NCBI RefSeq assembly: GCF_003255815.1
Contig: NC_037673.1
Coordinates: 86,537,856 to 86,601,855 of the forward strand
Origin: Theropithecus gelada
Taxonomy: Eukaryota; Chordata; Mammalia; Primates; Cercopithecidae
Reading direction: 5' to 3'
Length of the DNA stretch: 64,000 nt
Both the position numbers and the translations under genes were made by a program. Below, one piece after another: positions 42,619 through 64,000 of the stretch. A model generated the notes under the pieces. It saw nothing but the letters and a program-made list of their open reading frames with translations. It was not told the origin of the DNA and did no database searches. Each line of letters begins with the position of its first letter. Position 1 is the stretch's first letter.

Positions 42619-42656
42619 AGAAAGGGAAGGAGGGAGGGAGGAAGGAAGGGAAGGAA
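42611..42656. repeat. (GGAA)n/(GAAA)n Alu-tail repeat
   Basis: A purine-only run of GAAA, GGAG and GGAA units derived from the tail of the third Alu. Confidence 0.9.
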
Positions 42657-45484
<2,828 letters not shown>

Positions 45485-45650
45485 CAATAATATTGATTAA
45501 GTGTTTATTATGTGGAATTGTACTTATTTCATTAAATCTTTACAGCAACCTGAATGGTAGGGACTTTTTTCCCTGCCATTTTACACATGGAGAAACAAAG
45601 GCTTAGAGACTTTTAGGCAAGGTCACATACCCAATAAATAACATATGAGT
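45485..45650 (-). mobile_element. MIR SINE, antisense
   Basis: 'attaaatctttacagcaacc', 'cattttacacatggagaaac' and 'aaaggcttagagacttttag' with 'gcaaggtcacatac' follow antisense MIR order. Confidence 0.75.
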
Positions 45651-45884
45651 GGGGAATCTATAATCAGTTTCCTCATCATGCACTGCAACGCTGAAAGAAG
45701 AGGACATTTTGTATTATATTGGAAACCTCAGTTTTGCTTTTTACTAAAACCATTTACTCTACTACACTGAAAATATTTGAATAACTGCACAATAAATAGC
45801 AACTCAAGAGCACAAGTGATCACTTCGTAGTTAAATGCTAAACTGATGATACTAACAATAATTCCCTATCACTTATTCTGGGAA

Positions 45885-46080
45885 TCATTGGGAAAGTTAC
45901 TCAATTGCTGTAAGCCTCAGGTTCCGTCTTCAAAAAATGAGAATAATAATAGAACCCACTTTAGGATTAGGATTGTTGAGAGGACTGAGTAGTATAAATA
46001 ATATATGTGAAGCATGGCCACGTGTGCAAAGCAGGAACGGTGCTCAGAAAATATTAGCTACTCTTATTGTCATTGTGGTG
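45885..46080 (+). mobile_element. MIR SINE, sense
   Basis: 'gggaaagttactcaattgct', 'gtaagcctcaggttccgtct', 'gaataataatagaacccact' and 'aggattgttgagaggactga' are sense MIR landmarks. Confidence 0.75.
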
Positions 46081-46815
46081 GTTGCTATCTAGTGTTATTT
46101 GTAATTATTCTTAGCAATAATAATAATTTGATAAGTTCACAGGAATATCTAGAAAAGTCAGAGATGGCTTTAGGAAAGATGTGGTCCTTAGCCAGGCTAT
46201 AATGTTACCAAATTTGGATGAGTCTAGAGGCAAAGGAAGTCTCTTCAGGTTCTTCAGATAGAAGTCAGGAATGGGAAAATGTACAAGGTGGGGAGAGCAT
46301 AGTCATCCTTGTCTGGCTGGAATTAAGCTTATGTAGAATAATAAAGAGAAATACTGTTGAAAAGGCCTTGGGGGAGGGGGATGGTCACATGAGCCAAGTC
46401 TTTGTGTCACACTATTATGGGATCTATTTAAACAGTTTAAAGTAATTGGGGGAAAAAGCTTCTAAAAAATTATTGTTTTGTAAATACCATAACCCCTGCA
46501 ATTATTGAATTCTGGCCTTTTACATTCTATCTATAAAGACAAATCCAAAGACAGCCACCAGGGAGTTTATTCCGCTGGAGGACAGAACCATTATGATGGA
46601 TGCTTTGCTCCTTGCACTGATACTGACTCTGAGAATGAGCTCAGAGTAGCATGAAAAGAATTTACCATAAATAAATAATACATAAATACACAAACTGTAA
46701 TCCAGAGTGTAATCTTCTTGAGATCAGGGGCCATGATTTAAAAATCTCCTATGCCTCTCATAGTTGTAACACCTGTTACAGTGCTAAGAACGTACTGAAT
46801 GGAATTCCTGGCACA

Positions 46816-46817
<2 letters not shown>
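46081..46817. other. Intron, unique
   Basis: No recognised element. Confidence 0.5.

Positions 46818-46849
<32 letters not shown>
46818..46849. repeat. Isolated 32-base poly-T
   Basis: An uninterrupted T-run with no Alu or L1 body on either side that I can see. Confidence 0.95.
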
Positions 46850-50518
<3,669 letters not shown>

Positions 50519-50549
50519 GACACACACACACACGCGCACACACACACAA
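50519..50549. repeat. (CA)n with CGCG interruption
   Basis: 'gacacacacacacacgcgca' then four CA units. Alternating purine-pyrimidine. Confidence 0.93.
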
Positions 50550-51139
50550 AGAAAAAGAGAAAGTACTATTTGTTCAAGTTTATTTTCTAATAGCCATTGT
50601 TATTTATTAGCACTGTCTGCTCTAGTCATAGCACATTACTACCTCATATTTCTTTTTGGGAAAATTATTTTGGGGGAAAAAAATAAAATAGCATTACTTA
50701 ACGGTGTGAAACCATAAGTTTTTATTGGATTGTATCTTATAATCTTATTTCAAAGGCAGAGGGTAGGCTGGCAAAATGTAGGCCAGGAAATGATTATTGT
50801 TGTCACTGACAGAACACATACTAGTGACATTTTCAAAATAGAATATGCAGAAGTTTATCTTTAGTAGCTCTGCACCCAATTGCCAATGTTTTTCTCCTTT
50901 TCTTGCCCTCTCCCCACTACTCTCTAGCTTGTGCTCTTTTGCTGAACTTGGCTTACTCTCAGTTAATCCCTGCTAAAGATTTCACAGTGCTAGTTTCAGA
51001 TATGTTTCCTGCCAGGATACTAGCATTTTAAAGAGGGAGTCCCAGACTTCCTGCCTGTCTCTCCTGCTCCTGGAGCAAAAGTGAACATACAAAAATCAGT
51101 TTCCCCTGGTCATTCTTTTTCCATGGGAATAGGAAGCAC
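50550..51139. other. Intron, unique
   Basis: No recognised element. Confidence 0.5.
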
Positions 51140-51378
51140 AGCCTCTCCACCATGCTCCTGGATTCAAATCCTGGCTGTGCTACTTGCTAGTCCTATGATC
51201 ATGGGCCAGTTACTTAACATCCCTGTGTCTCAGTTTCCTTATCTGTAAAGTGAAAAAGATGGTTATCTTACAGGGTTGTTGGGAGATTGAATGAGATAAT
51301 ATATATAAAACATTTAAAAGAGTGGCTATACATAATAAATACCAATAACTGTTCATTATTATGTTGTTACTATTATTC
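51140..51378 (+). mobile_element. MIR SINE, sense, nearly full length
   Basis: 'attcaaatcctggctgtgct', 'gggccagttacttaacatcc', 'ctgtgtctcagtttccttat', 'ctgtaaagtgaaaaagatgg', 'cttacagggttgttgggaga' and 'ttgaatgagataatatatat' are sense MIR landmarks in order. It is the best-preserved MIR in the window. Confidence 0.88.
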
Positions 51379-51743
51379 TGTCTTAGTCCATTCGGGTTGC
51401 TATAACAAATATATGGGTAATTTATAAACAACAGAAACTTATAGCTCATAGTTCTGGAGGCTGGGATGTCCAAGATCACGGTGCCAGCAGATTTGGTATC
51501 TAGTGAGGGCCTGTTTCTTGTAGACGGCACCTTCTTTGTGTCCTTACATGGCAGAAGAGTAAAGGGAAAAGGAGGCTAACAAGCTCCCTCAGGCCGTTTT
51601 ATATCAGCACTAATCCCATTGATGATGGTAGAGCCCTCATGACCTAATCACCTCCTAAGGCCCCACCTTTTAATACCACCACAATGCCACAATGGGGATT
51701 AGGTTTCAACATGAATTTTGGAGGCAATTGCCAAACCATGGCA
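51379..51743 (-). mobile_element. MaLR (MLT1/MST-type) solo LTR, antisense
   Basis: Bounded by TG…CA. 'tcttagtccattcgggttgc', 'catagttctggaggctggga', 'tgtccaagatcacggtgcca', 'tccttacatggcagaagagt', 'cctcatgacctaatcacctc' and 'gattaggtttcaacatgaat' are antisense MaLR LTR landmarks. It sits directly at the 3' end of the MIR. It is similar in layout to the LTR at 25170-25530. Confidence 0.88.
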
Positions 51744-51884
51744 ATTCCCAGCATTACCATCCTTGTTTTATAAGTCTCGTTTTCTGAATTGACTTATAAT
51801 TACTTCTCCATTCCCTGAGCTATTTATTGTATTAGAGTCAGAAGATGCTTCATTTAAATTAATTAATTTATTTATTTATCTATT

Positions 51885-52200
51885 CTGTTGCAGGAACTGT
51901 TGTAGGTGCTTTAGCTAAATCACAAAATAGACAAAATATCTGTCTGTTAGCAAAACGTACAAAAATGCCTGCCCTTGAGAAACATACATCCTAGCAGGGT
52001 GTGGAGGGTGGGTGAGGTAGAGACAATAGATAGATAATTCAAATAAACATAACTAAATTATGTAGTATGTTAGAAGATGATAAATTCCAAGTCCAGGAGA
52101 GCGAGGGGCGGGCCGGTGGGATAGGTGGCCAAGGAGAAGGCCTTGAAACCTTTGAGAAGGCCATTAATGAGCACGGGTAGAAGGAAGGCAGGGAGAGTCT
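51885..52200 (-). mobile_element. L2-like repeat, antisense
   Basis: 'ggaactgttgtaggtgcttt', 'tgcctgcccttgagaaacat' and 'acatcctagcagggtgtgga' match the usual antisense L2 order. Diverged. Confidence 0.5.
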
Positions 52201-53635
52201 CAGTGTCCATCTTCAGTTGCTTTTACTTCCTTGCATGAGTCACATAGTTATTTTTAAACTTTTTTACTGAGTAGAAATTTTTGTATGTAGTATTTCTGAG
52301 TACGATTATTCATTACAGTGAGTTCCATAACATTACTAGTACCACAAAGATAGTATCTTTAAAACTAAACCTTTTGGTCTGTTTTTTGGCCTTTATCCTA
52401 AAATTTTCTATTGTGTTTATTATCTAGTATATTTGAATTTACCTCTCCAAAATCACCACAAAATAAAATTTTTAAATGTTTGTCTTGTTTTTCTCTCACC
52501 ATTAAGTGGGGTTAATATTAGTTTCATTAGGTAAGGTTTCATTTTAAATTGTGGCCATTTGGTATTGCTACATCAAAAGGAAGTTAAAATTTGGTTGCCT
52601 AACATCACTTACCAATGTAGGTGTACTGTGAGCAAAAATAGAACAAAAATGCTTTATCTGGAGATTGAAAAAGTCCCAGTGGTGACTTTAGCATGACTGG
52701 AAAAAATCGTGTAACCCTCTAGTGAAAACCTCTAAAGTTAACATAATGAAGGATAGAAAAATTGACAGGACAAAAGCAAACTTCATGGTAAAATGTGGAA
52801 GTATTCCTCGAAAAAGGCTGTTCATAATAAACGTGGGTATTTTAGTTACAGGGTCAGGAAGAAAAATTTTAGATTGATTTATTTAGTTCAGATAAATTAC
52901 GTGAAAATATAAAACTGTAAAATTTTCTATAATGCTCTCTTTTATTTGAGCCTATATTTTTTCTAATTAATTTCTAAAGACATTTTAACTATTTAATACT
53001 AAAATGAATTATCACTTCAAAAGTGAGGTTTAAGACTCTCTAGAACTATGCTGTTTGTATTTATGAGACAGAGGAGAAGGGATAAGAGAGACAGCCAAAG
53101 ACAGTCCCTTGGAGACTTGGGGTTTCAGCAGCTGTGCCATGGGGCAGTGCAGACCTCCGAGTGACCAGGTTTTCAGTCCAGGATCTTCAAGACTATCTGG
53201 AATAAAGCCAGCAGAGTGGACAGAGGGGAAGTCACACACTGCTTTTATTTCTCCTTCCTATTGCGTGTATTCTCAACACTCAGGACTTGCCTTCTCTGAA
53301 TGGGTGAGAGTAGAGAAGCACAGAGGTTGACATCCCCGAAACTTGTACGAGAGTCTTTTAAACTCTGCTGCTGATATGATGTACAAACAGTGGTCTTTAA
53401 AAGTGCATATCATTCACTTTGGGTAGGTCATGCATTATAATATCCTTTGCCCCAAAAGTAGCCATTACTATTACTTCCTGAAAGGGCCAGGAATATGCTT
53501 GGAAGATACGGTGAGAGCTACAGTCTGGAGCATCACAGCACAGAGCTGTTGCCTGATCCCTGAAAATGCATTGACAATCGCTAAGGTCCACAGAGAATCC
53601 AGGCAACACTATTCTTGGGCAAATCACAGCATCGA
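52201..53635. other. Intron, unique
   Basis: No gene or named element. Confidence 0.5.
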
Positions 53636-53770
53636 GTCAGACTTGGAATCAGACAGGCCTAAGTTTGAATTCCAGGTAGAGTGCCATCCCTAAATCCCAG
53701 TAAATGAAATAACACATAATGTGCTTAGCCCAGTGCTTGCCACGTAGTAAACACTCAGTAAAGGGAAACT
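53636..53770 (+). mobile_element. MIR SINE, sense, internally deleted
   Basis: 'ttggaatcagacaggcctaa' (5' part), then after a gap 'gcttagcccagtgcttgcca' and 'cgtagtaaacactcagtaaa' (3' part). Confidence 0.7.
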
Positions 53771-55352
53771 TTATTATTTTTTTCAAAAGAATAAAGAAGA
53801 GAAGAATTGCATGGCCTTAAATAATTCTCCAAATTTATTTTGAGCGAATGCATTTTGTGCTAGAGCTTTTCATTGCTAACTGGATCAACAGAGCTTAGAA
53901 AGCACTATTTTGAGGTATATCAGATGAAATGAACACATGCAGTGATTATGTTCATATTTGATACAGAGGGATTTTATTTCATTGTCATATTCCTTCTACC
54001 ATGCTATGTCCATCGGTAATTCTGTTTTCCTTTTTAAAATGTTTTCAAACTTTACCTTTCTTTAAATCCAGCTTTAAATGGACTACTTCCTTGAAGCTTT
54101 CCGTGCCTGCTCTAGTTTATAGTAACATCTTCTGATGCAACCCCCACATTGCATTCCATATCTTCACTCATTTGGCACTTCATCCTACATTGCCTGGGGC
54201 AGTTCCCTAACCAGTTCCCTGAAGACCCACTCTCTTGGTTCTTTTGTACTGCCTGTAAAGCTTAATTACAGAGCTGGCACAGGGTTCCCAGTAAATTCTT
54301 GTCGAATTAAATCTCTTATTTGAAATTTCCAATGCCTCCACTCCCCTTCCATAAATCCTCTCAATGTAGGGAAATCTCTTTAGATGACTAACCAGTGTTA
54401 ACACCTCAACCCAAACTGACATTTTCAAATTATGATGCTTCATAATTTTCCAGTGTGTTCTACCAAAACGATGTTTACATGAAAAGAACATAATTATCCA
54501 ACATTTTTCCTAAGACCATGGTAAAAGCCAGCAGCATTGTCCCACTTAGAAGAGCTCAAATAGCTGAAGGTTACATGCTTTGCCTCAAATAATAGGCTTA
54601 GCGAAGGGGGTAGTAGTAGAAATGAGGTCAGCCCCCAGAGCAGTCTGGTGGCCTTGAGCAACCAGGAAGGTAAAGCCGGTACCTCAGTTAAGTCACCAAG
54701 TTTACTGGAAGTGCATATTTTTCATGTGCCAAATTCAGTAAGTCATGGAGCAAATGTTTATTTTGCTATGCTTTGAAAAGTTGCTTTGCTTCTTGTAAGT
54801 TTTCTCAGTGGAAGAGTTCCAAGTTATGACTTAATCTATGTTTGCAGCATTGCACTGGAAACAGGATTCGTCTGTGAAATGGCTCTGTCATTTGTGGACC
54901 ACTTTTGTAGGGAAACTGTGGGTTTAGGAAGGGCGGAAGCAACAGCAGAAGTGCCTGGTGTTTGAATGGATGTGCCTTTCTCGGAGGCAGCAAGCAGCGT
55001 ACCCATATTATAAAGTTTTTGATTTTCTAACATCTGAAGACAGGCATCCAGCCTTGCAGAACAGCCAGGTGTCTGTTCTATAGAATATAATTCCTTGTTT
55101 CCAGAATTACGGTAACCAAATAATACATAAGGTCACCTGATTGCACTTCCCAACAACCTGAACTAACGGCACCTTTGCGCTTGCTGGTAGGTGCCGTACT
55201 AGACTCTTTGTAAACTGCCTCAGGTCAGAGAAGAGCAAGCCATTACTAGTATGGGAGTCCATCCCCAGTCAGGGCTAGTTGCTATTATCCCTTGCATACT
55301 CTGCAGGCATCCTACAAGACATTCGAGACTTCATATTTGTTAAATAATAGAA
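53771..55352. other. Intron, mostly unique
   Basis: Bases 54050-54200 ('cttccttgaagctttccgtg') may be a diverged L2. No gene. Confidence 0.45.
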
Positions 55353-55356
55353 ATCT

Positions 55357-56362
<1,006 letters not shown>

Positions 56363-56506
56363 AGTCCCTGACTTAGAGTGACTTAAGATTTTTCAACTTT
56401 ATGATGGGTTTATCAGAGTGGCAAATGCATTTGGATTTACAATATTTTCAACTAAAAATGGGTTTATTGAGATGTAGCCCCATTGTAAGTCCAGAAGCAT
56501 CTGTAA
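56363..56506. mobile_element. DNA-transposon MITE remnant (Tigger-like)
   Basis: Begins 'agtccctgacttagagtgac' with 'atttttcaactttatgatgg' and ends 'ccattgtaagtccagaagca' 'tctgta'. The two ends resemble inverted termini of an old TcMar-type element with its interior deleted. The family name is uncertain. Confidence 0.5.
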
Positions 56507-56660
56507 CGTAATTATTTTTGTCTTTCCCTCACTGAACTAGCCACTTGAAGACAGGTGCTATGTATTTAATCTCTGTGTTCCAACCCTAACAATACTTGTT
56601 CTCAGTAAATGTTTAATGATTGAATGGATCCCTGGATGAATAAATACTTGGATTAATGCT
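56507..56660 (+). mobile_element. L2 LINE 3' end, diverged
   Basis: 'actagccacttgaagacagg', 'gtttaatgattgaatggatc' and the overall order match an L2 tail. Weak. Confidence 0.45.
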
Positions 56661-57769
56661 AAGAAGAATGAAAGGCTTATTGTACCTTTCCAACATGTTG
56701 ACTTATGTTGGCACATCCTAAATTCAAACAACTTCTCCACCACCACCATCCACATACACACCCTGGAAAAAGTAGTAATAGCATGGGTGGGGGGAGGGTA
56801 ATTCTACTGTCCTTGCGGCAAGCTAATAATGGCCACACTAATTTCAGAATGGTCTATCCTGTGTTCCCAATACTTAGTACTTGAATCGTCATCATTGTTC
56901 ACTCTCAGGCAAATCAAGCAGGACAGGATTCACTGGGAAATAAATGCTCTTTTTAAGTTCCTGGAGGATTATTATAGAACACAGTGAGGCAAAGATTATT
57001 TAATGTTGGAAAAATGGAACAATACCTCTGTAATTAAAGCCAAAAGCTGTAGTATAAATGAGGACAAATGGTAATCAGCCTAAGCTAGGAAAAACCTCGG
57101 TTCAAAATACTTAATTTTCTCTGTACCAAGAAATCAATGCATACTTGTGGGTGTTTTAAGATCAAAATGATTTAGAATGTTTTCCTGTGACATTTATGAG
57201 TTAGAACAGAATTAGAGCTATCTCTGAAATTCATTTCCTTTCTTTGTGAACAAATATGGTTAACATTTACTAGAGGTGTTCATTCTTCTCTAACACATAT
57301 GATTTTCATGTATATTGTAAGAACAGCAAAAATCATTATTGAACATCTACTTTTACATTTTCTCCCCACTATGATTATCTGTCATGTAGGCCATGAGCAG
57401 GCTAAATTAGAAAGCATTTTGGAAAAGGTAGAGTTCTCCCCTGCCTATGAGTTCTATAATTACTTGCCCTTATTGTATTCACCACTAGTTTAATGATGCG
57501 TAGGGTGTGGTATTGTTTGTTGGTTTTCTCTCAAGTATATTTTAAAGTCTGCCTTTATTTTGGGTGACATCATAGATCAAAGTTTGATCCTTAGTTTTAC
57601 AGGCTCAAAAACAATTTCATTTCAACAATACTGCAGAAAGCTGAGCACAATTCCAGTATTCAGTATGTATTAATTTACAATGGGACTTATGCTTGGCTAA
57701 AGAAATGGATTAGTTGTCTATAGAAAGTAAAATTCAAAAGTTTAAGCTTCTTTGTGGTATGCTCCAAGA
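56661..57769. other. Intron, unique
   Basis: No recognised element or gene. Confidence 0.5.
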
Positions 57770-57870
57770 GGAGACCTTGATTCTGCAGATGAGGAAATTG
57801 GAACCCTGAGTTTTTAGCACTACTTAGTGTCAGAGCTGAGACTGGAGTTCAGCTGAGACTAGAGTCCGAG
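57770..57870 (-). mobile_element. MIR SINE fragment, antisense
   Basis: 'gcagatgaggaaattggaac', 'gtcagagctgagactggagt' and 'gagactagagtcc' are antisense MIR pieces. Confidence 0.6.
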
Positions 57871-58223
57871 AGGACACAGATCTCTATTCAAAATACGCTT
57901 CTTATGTAGTCATAATTGTAATAAGAAAAAGAAAAAAAATGTTCAGAAATACTCTTCTTAGACATTGGCCTATTCAAGAGATCTGTGTACTTCTCATAAC
58001 CCTTGCTGCCTCCCTGATTTTTCGGTGGGATTGATGGTCAGAAGTTGGAACTACAGATAATCCAAATTTTTTAGTGACTATAGAACAAAATATGAAAGAA
58101 AATGCTCTGTAAAATTAGAAAAAAATTGAGTAGGAAAAAAGGGATATTTTCATGAAGCTAAAGTCATCTGATAACACCCCTTTCTCTCCACTTTGGGAGA
58201 TAAACTGATTTATTTCTAAATTA

Positions 58224-58523
<300 letters not shown>

Positions 58524-59342
58524 ATGATGTCTTGAATAGGAGACATCAAGACATAAAGTATCTGGGTTACTGGTTACTGAAAAGGAATCTATGAATGACA
58601 GACTCTTTATTTTTTAAATTTTAGATTCAGTGGGTACATGTGCAGGTTTGTTACATGGATTTATTACATGATGCTGGGGTTTGGGCTTCTATTATCCTGT
58701 CCCTCAAGTAGTGAACATAGTGCCCTATAAGTAGTTTTTCAGTTGTTACCCCTTCATCCTTCCCTCTTTGGGGATCATCAGTGTTTATCCTCATCTTTGT
58801 GTCTATGTGTACTCAAAGTTAGTTCCGCTTATAAGCGAGGACATGCAGTATTTGATTCTATTTCTCTATTAATTTGGTTAAGATAGTGGCCTCCAGCTAT
58901 ACCTGTGTTGCCACAAAGGATGTGATTTCCATTTTTTATGGCTGTATAGTATTCCGTGGTATATATGTACCACATTTTTCTTATCCAACCCACCATTGAT
59001 GGGAACCTGTGTTGATTCCATGTCTTTGCCATTGTGAATAGTGCTGCAATAATCATATGAATGCAGATGTCTTTTTGGTAGAAAAATTTATTTTCCTTTG
59101 GGCTTATTACCCAGTAATGGGATTGCTGGATAGAATAGTAATTCTATTTTTAGTTATTTGAGAAATCTCCAAACTGCTTTCCACAGGGACTGAACTAATT
59201 TGCATTCTCACCAACAGTGTATAAAAATTGCCTTTTCTCCACAACCTTACCAACAACTGTTATTTTCTGACATTTTAATAATAGCCATTCAGATTGGTAT
59301 GAGATGATATCTCATTATGGTTTTTATTTGTGTCTCAGATGA

Positions 59343-59696
<354 letters not shown>

Positions 59697-59884
59697 TAGG
59701 GTACATGTGGACAACGTGCAGGTTTGTTACATATGTATACATGTGCCATGTTGGTGTGCTGTACCCATCAACTCGTAATTTACATTAAGTCTATCTCCTA
59801 ATGCTATCTCTCCCCCTTACCCCCTCCCCACAATAGGACCCGGTGTGTGATGTTCCCCTTCCTATGTCCAGGTGATCTCATTGT

Positions 59885-62304
<2,420 letters not shown>

Positions 62305-62510
62305 GAGTTGAGAGAAGAAGGCTTCAGTCGATCAAACTTCTCAGAGCTAAAGGAGGAACTATGTAACCAGCACAAAGAAACTAAAAACCTTGAAAAAAGA
62401 TTTGACGAATGGCTAACTAGAATAACCAATGTAGAGAAGTCCTTAAAAGAACTGATAGAGATGAAAACCGTAACACGAGAACTACGTGACAAATGCACAA
62501 GCTTCAGTAA
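62305..62510 (+). pseudogene. L1 ORF1 fragment, inverted relative to the rest of its L1
   Basis: An open frame of 68 codons (62308-62514) encodes part of the ORF1 coiled-coil region: [15 protein letters not shown] is near its start, NLEKRFDEWLTRI lies in the middle and TRELRDKC is near the end. It has neither start nor end of ORF1. It is joined back to back with ORF2 text at 62304/62305. Confidence 0.9.
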
Positions 62511-63059
62511 TTGACCCTTTGTCCAATTTTTAATGAGGTTGGTTGTTTGTTTTTCTTGTTGATTTGTTTAAGTTCCTTATAGATTCTGGATATTAGTCCT
62601 TTGTCAGATGGATAGTTTGCAAATGTTTTCCCTCATTCTGTAGGTTGTCTGTTTCCTCTGTTGATAGATTCTTTTGCTATATAAAAGCCCTTTAGTTTAA
62701 TTATGTCCCACTTGTCAATTTTTGTTTTTGTTACATTTGCTTTTGAGGACTTAGTCATAAATTCCTTGAGGAGGACAACGTCAAAGAAGGGTATTTCCTA
62801 AGTTTTCTTCTAGGATTTTTGTAGTTTGGGAGTCTTACATGTAAGTCTTTAATCCACTTTGAGTTAACTTTTGTATATGGTGAGAGTTAGGAGTTTCATT
62901 CTCCTGGATATGCCTATCCAATTTTCCTAGCACCATTTATTGAATAGGTATGTTTCCCTGTTGTTTATTTTTGTCAACTTTGTCAAAGGTCAGTTGACTG
63001 TAGGTGTGCAACTTTATTTCGGGAATCTCTGTTCTGGTCCATTGGCATGACAGATTCTT

Positions 63060-63299
63060 GACTCTCACTGGCTACCTAAATGATCATTTCTCATTGGTTT
63101 ACTGGATTTTTTTCCTTATAGAACAATTTGTTGAATTTAATTTAACTATTTATATTAAAAATCAAAAATCAATGTGGCTTTAATTAGAAGGTTCTTTGGA
63201 ATTTTTTATAAATTTGAGTTTTATTGTTATCTTCATCACTAATACATTTACAAATCACATTGTAAGTATTTCTGAAAAGATTTCAACAAGTATCTTCTC
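63060..63299. other. Intron, unique
   Basis: No recognised element. Confidence 0.5.
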
Positions 63300-63900
63300 T
63301 CATCATTTATTCATTCAAAGGTATTCATTATGTACATGACCACATTAGGTTCTGAGGCTACAATGGAGAACCAAACCGGAATGGTCCCAAACAGAATGCA
63401 TAAAATCACAGAGGTTGCATTCTACTGTGGGAGGAAGATTTGAATAAAATAATCACAGAAATATTGTTATAAACTGTGACAAGTTCTACAAGAGAACAGT
63501 ATGGGGTGTTGTGAATACATAAACAGAAGAATGCCATCTAATTGGGGGAATTCCTGAGGAAGTGAAATCAGATGGCTGACGAGGTGGCACCAGGCCCAGG
63601 AGGGACTATCCATTCAAGAATAGTATTCCAGCCAAAGGGAGCAGCATGTGAGGGGGAGAGGGCAGCACCTGCATGATAAATATTCATGGAATGACTGAGT
63701 TAATGAACATGCAAAGGCACTGAGGTGGAGACTTGAAATCAGATGAGTGGAGCTAGACGTGGACAGTGAAGGAGGTGTAATGATGACCTTGAAAAAGTGG
63801 GCAGAATGTAGGTCATGCAGAGGCCTATAAGACAAGCAAAGATTTAGGTTTTCATCTTGAAAGTAGTGGTAATCATAAAAGTGTTATAGGTGGTGACGTT
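63300..63900 (-). mobile_element. L2-like repeat, antisense, extending towards window end
   Basis: 'tcattatgtacatgaccaca', 'acaatggagaaccaaaccgg', 'tattccagccaaagggagca', 'gcatgtgagggggagagggc' and 'catgcaaaggcactgaggtg' are in the order of antisense L2 3' sequence. Strongly diverged. Confidence 0.5.
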
Positions 63901-64000
63901 GCATCTTCTATTACGGAGAATTATTGTAGGAGAGGAAGGGAAGAGACTAGGGAGTGAGCTGATAGGGAGATTTTTGTCTGAGTGAAGGTGTGATATCATG

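Noticed and set aside
51140..51378. Possible tRNA gene in the MIR head
   Set aside because: MIRs descend from a tRNA, but no cloverleaf with intact arms can be drawn; it is a decayed SINE.

Overview
This is mammalian, and from its repeats primate (very probably human), nuclear DNA. It carries many Alu elements, including an AluY, L1PA-type LINE-1s, a MADE1 mini-transposon, and MaLR and ERVL LTRs on a MIR/L2 background. Long open frames are absent apart from broken L1 ORF2 pieces.

The only protein-coding content I can support is two internal exons, both on the + strand: 2023-2180 and 30311-30432. Both have canonical AG/GT borders and their phases fit, with a split GAA codon across a 28.1 kb intron. 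Together they encode a seven-transmembrane segment that I recognise from memory as the TM5 to TM7 part of ADGRV1 (VLGR1/GPR98), the very large adhesion GPCR of the Usher type 2 complex. The window is therefore part of the 3' end of ADGRV1 (5q14.3 in human). It shows the end of one intron (1-2022), one complete intron (2181-30310) and at least 33.5 kb of the next (30433-64000). I did not find the following exon.

Layout. 1-130: 5' end of an antisense L1 that runs off the left edge. 131-2022: intron with a MIR split by an Alu. 2023-2180: exon. 2181-30310: intron with antisense L1 pieces (3683-4765, 6478-6612, 9681-9908, 24795-26095), MaLR LTRs (8004-8528, 10617-10953, 25170-25530), an ERVL-type LTR (19676-20089), about ten Alus, a (TA)n/(CA)n block and an ATAGG pentanucleotide array. 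30311-30432: exon. 30433-64000: intron with an L1 that hosts a MADE1 and an Alu (32368-34653), a head-to-tail trio of Alus (41701-42618), single Alus, a MaLR LTR (51379-51743) and a three-layer L1/Alu/L1 nest (58608-63046).

I see no undescribed gene system. The unusual items are products of retrotransposition and local rearrangement: an inverted duplication joined to an L1 3' end (12757-12861 / 13725-13828), a tailless 78-base Alu piece with a target-site duplication (27735-27812), an inverted and palindromic patch inside an L1 (33893-34090), a twin-primed L1, a closely spaced inverted Alu pair, and an L1 5' end placed so that its antisense promoter would point into the receptor exons. Repeat family calls are made by eye from remembered consensus features. 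Boundaries are good to a few bases where a target-site duplication is given and to about 10-30 bases elsewhere.
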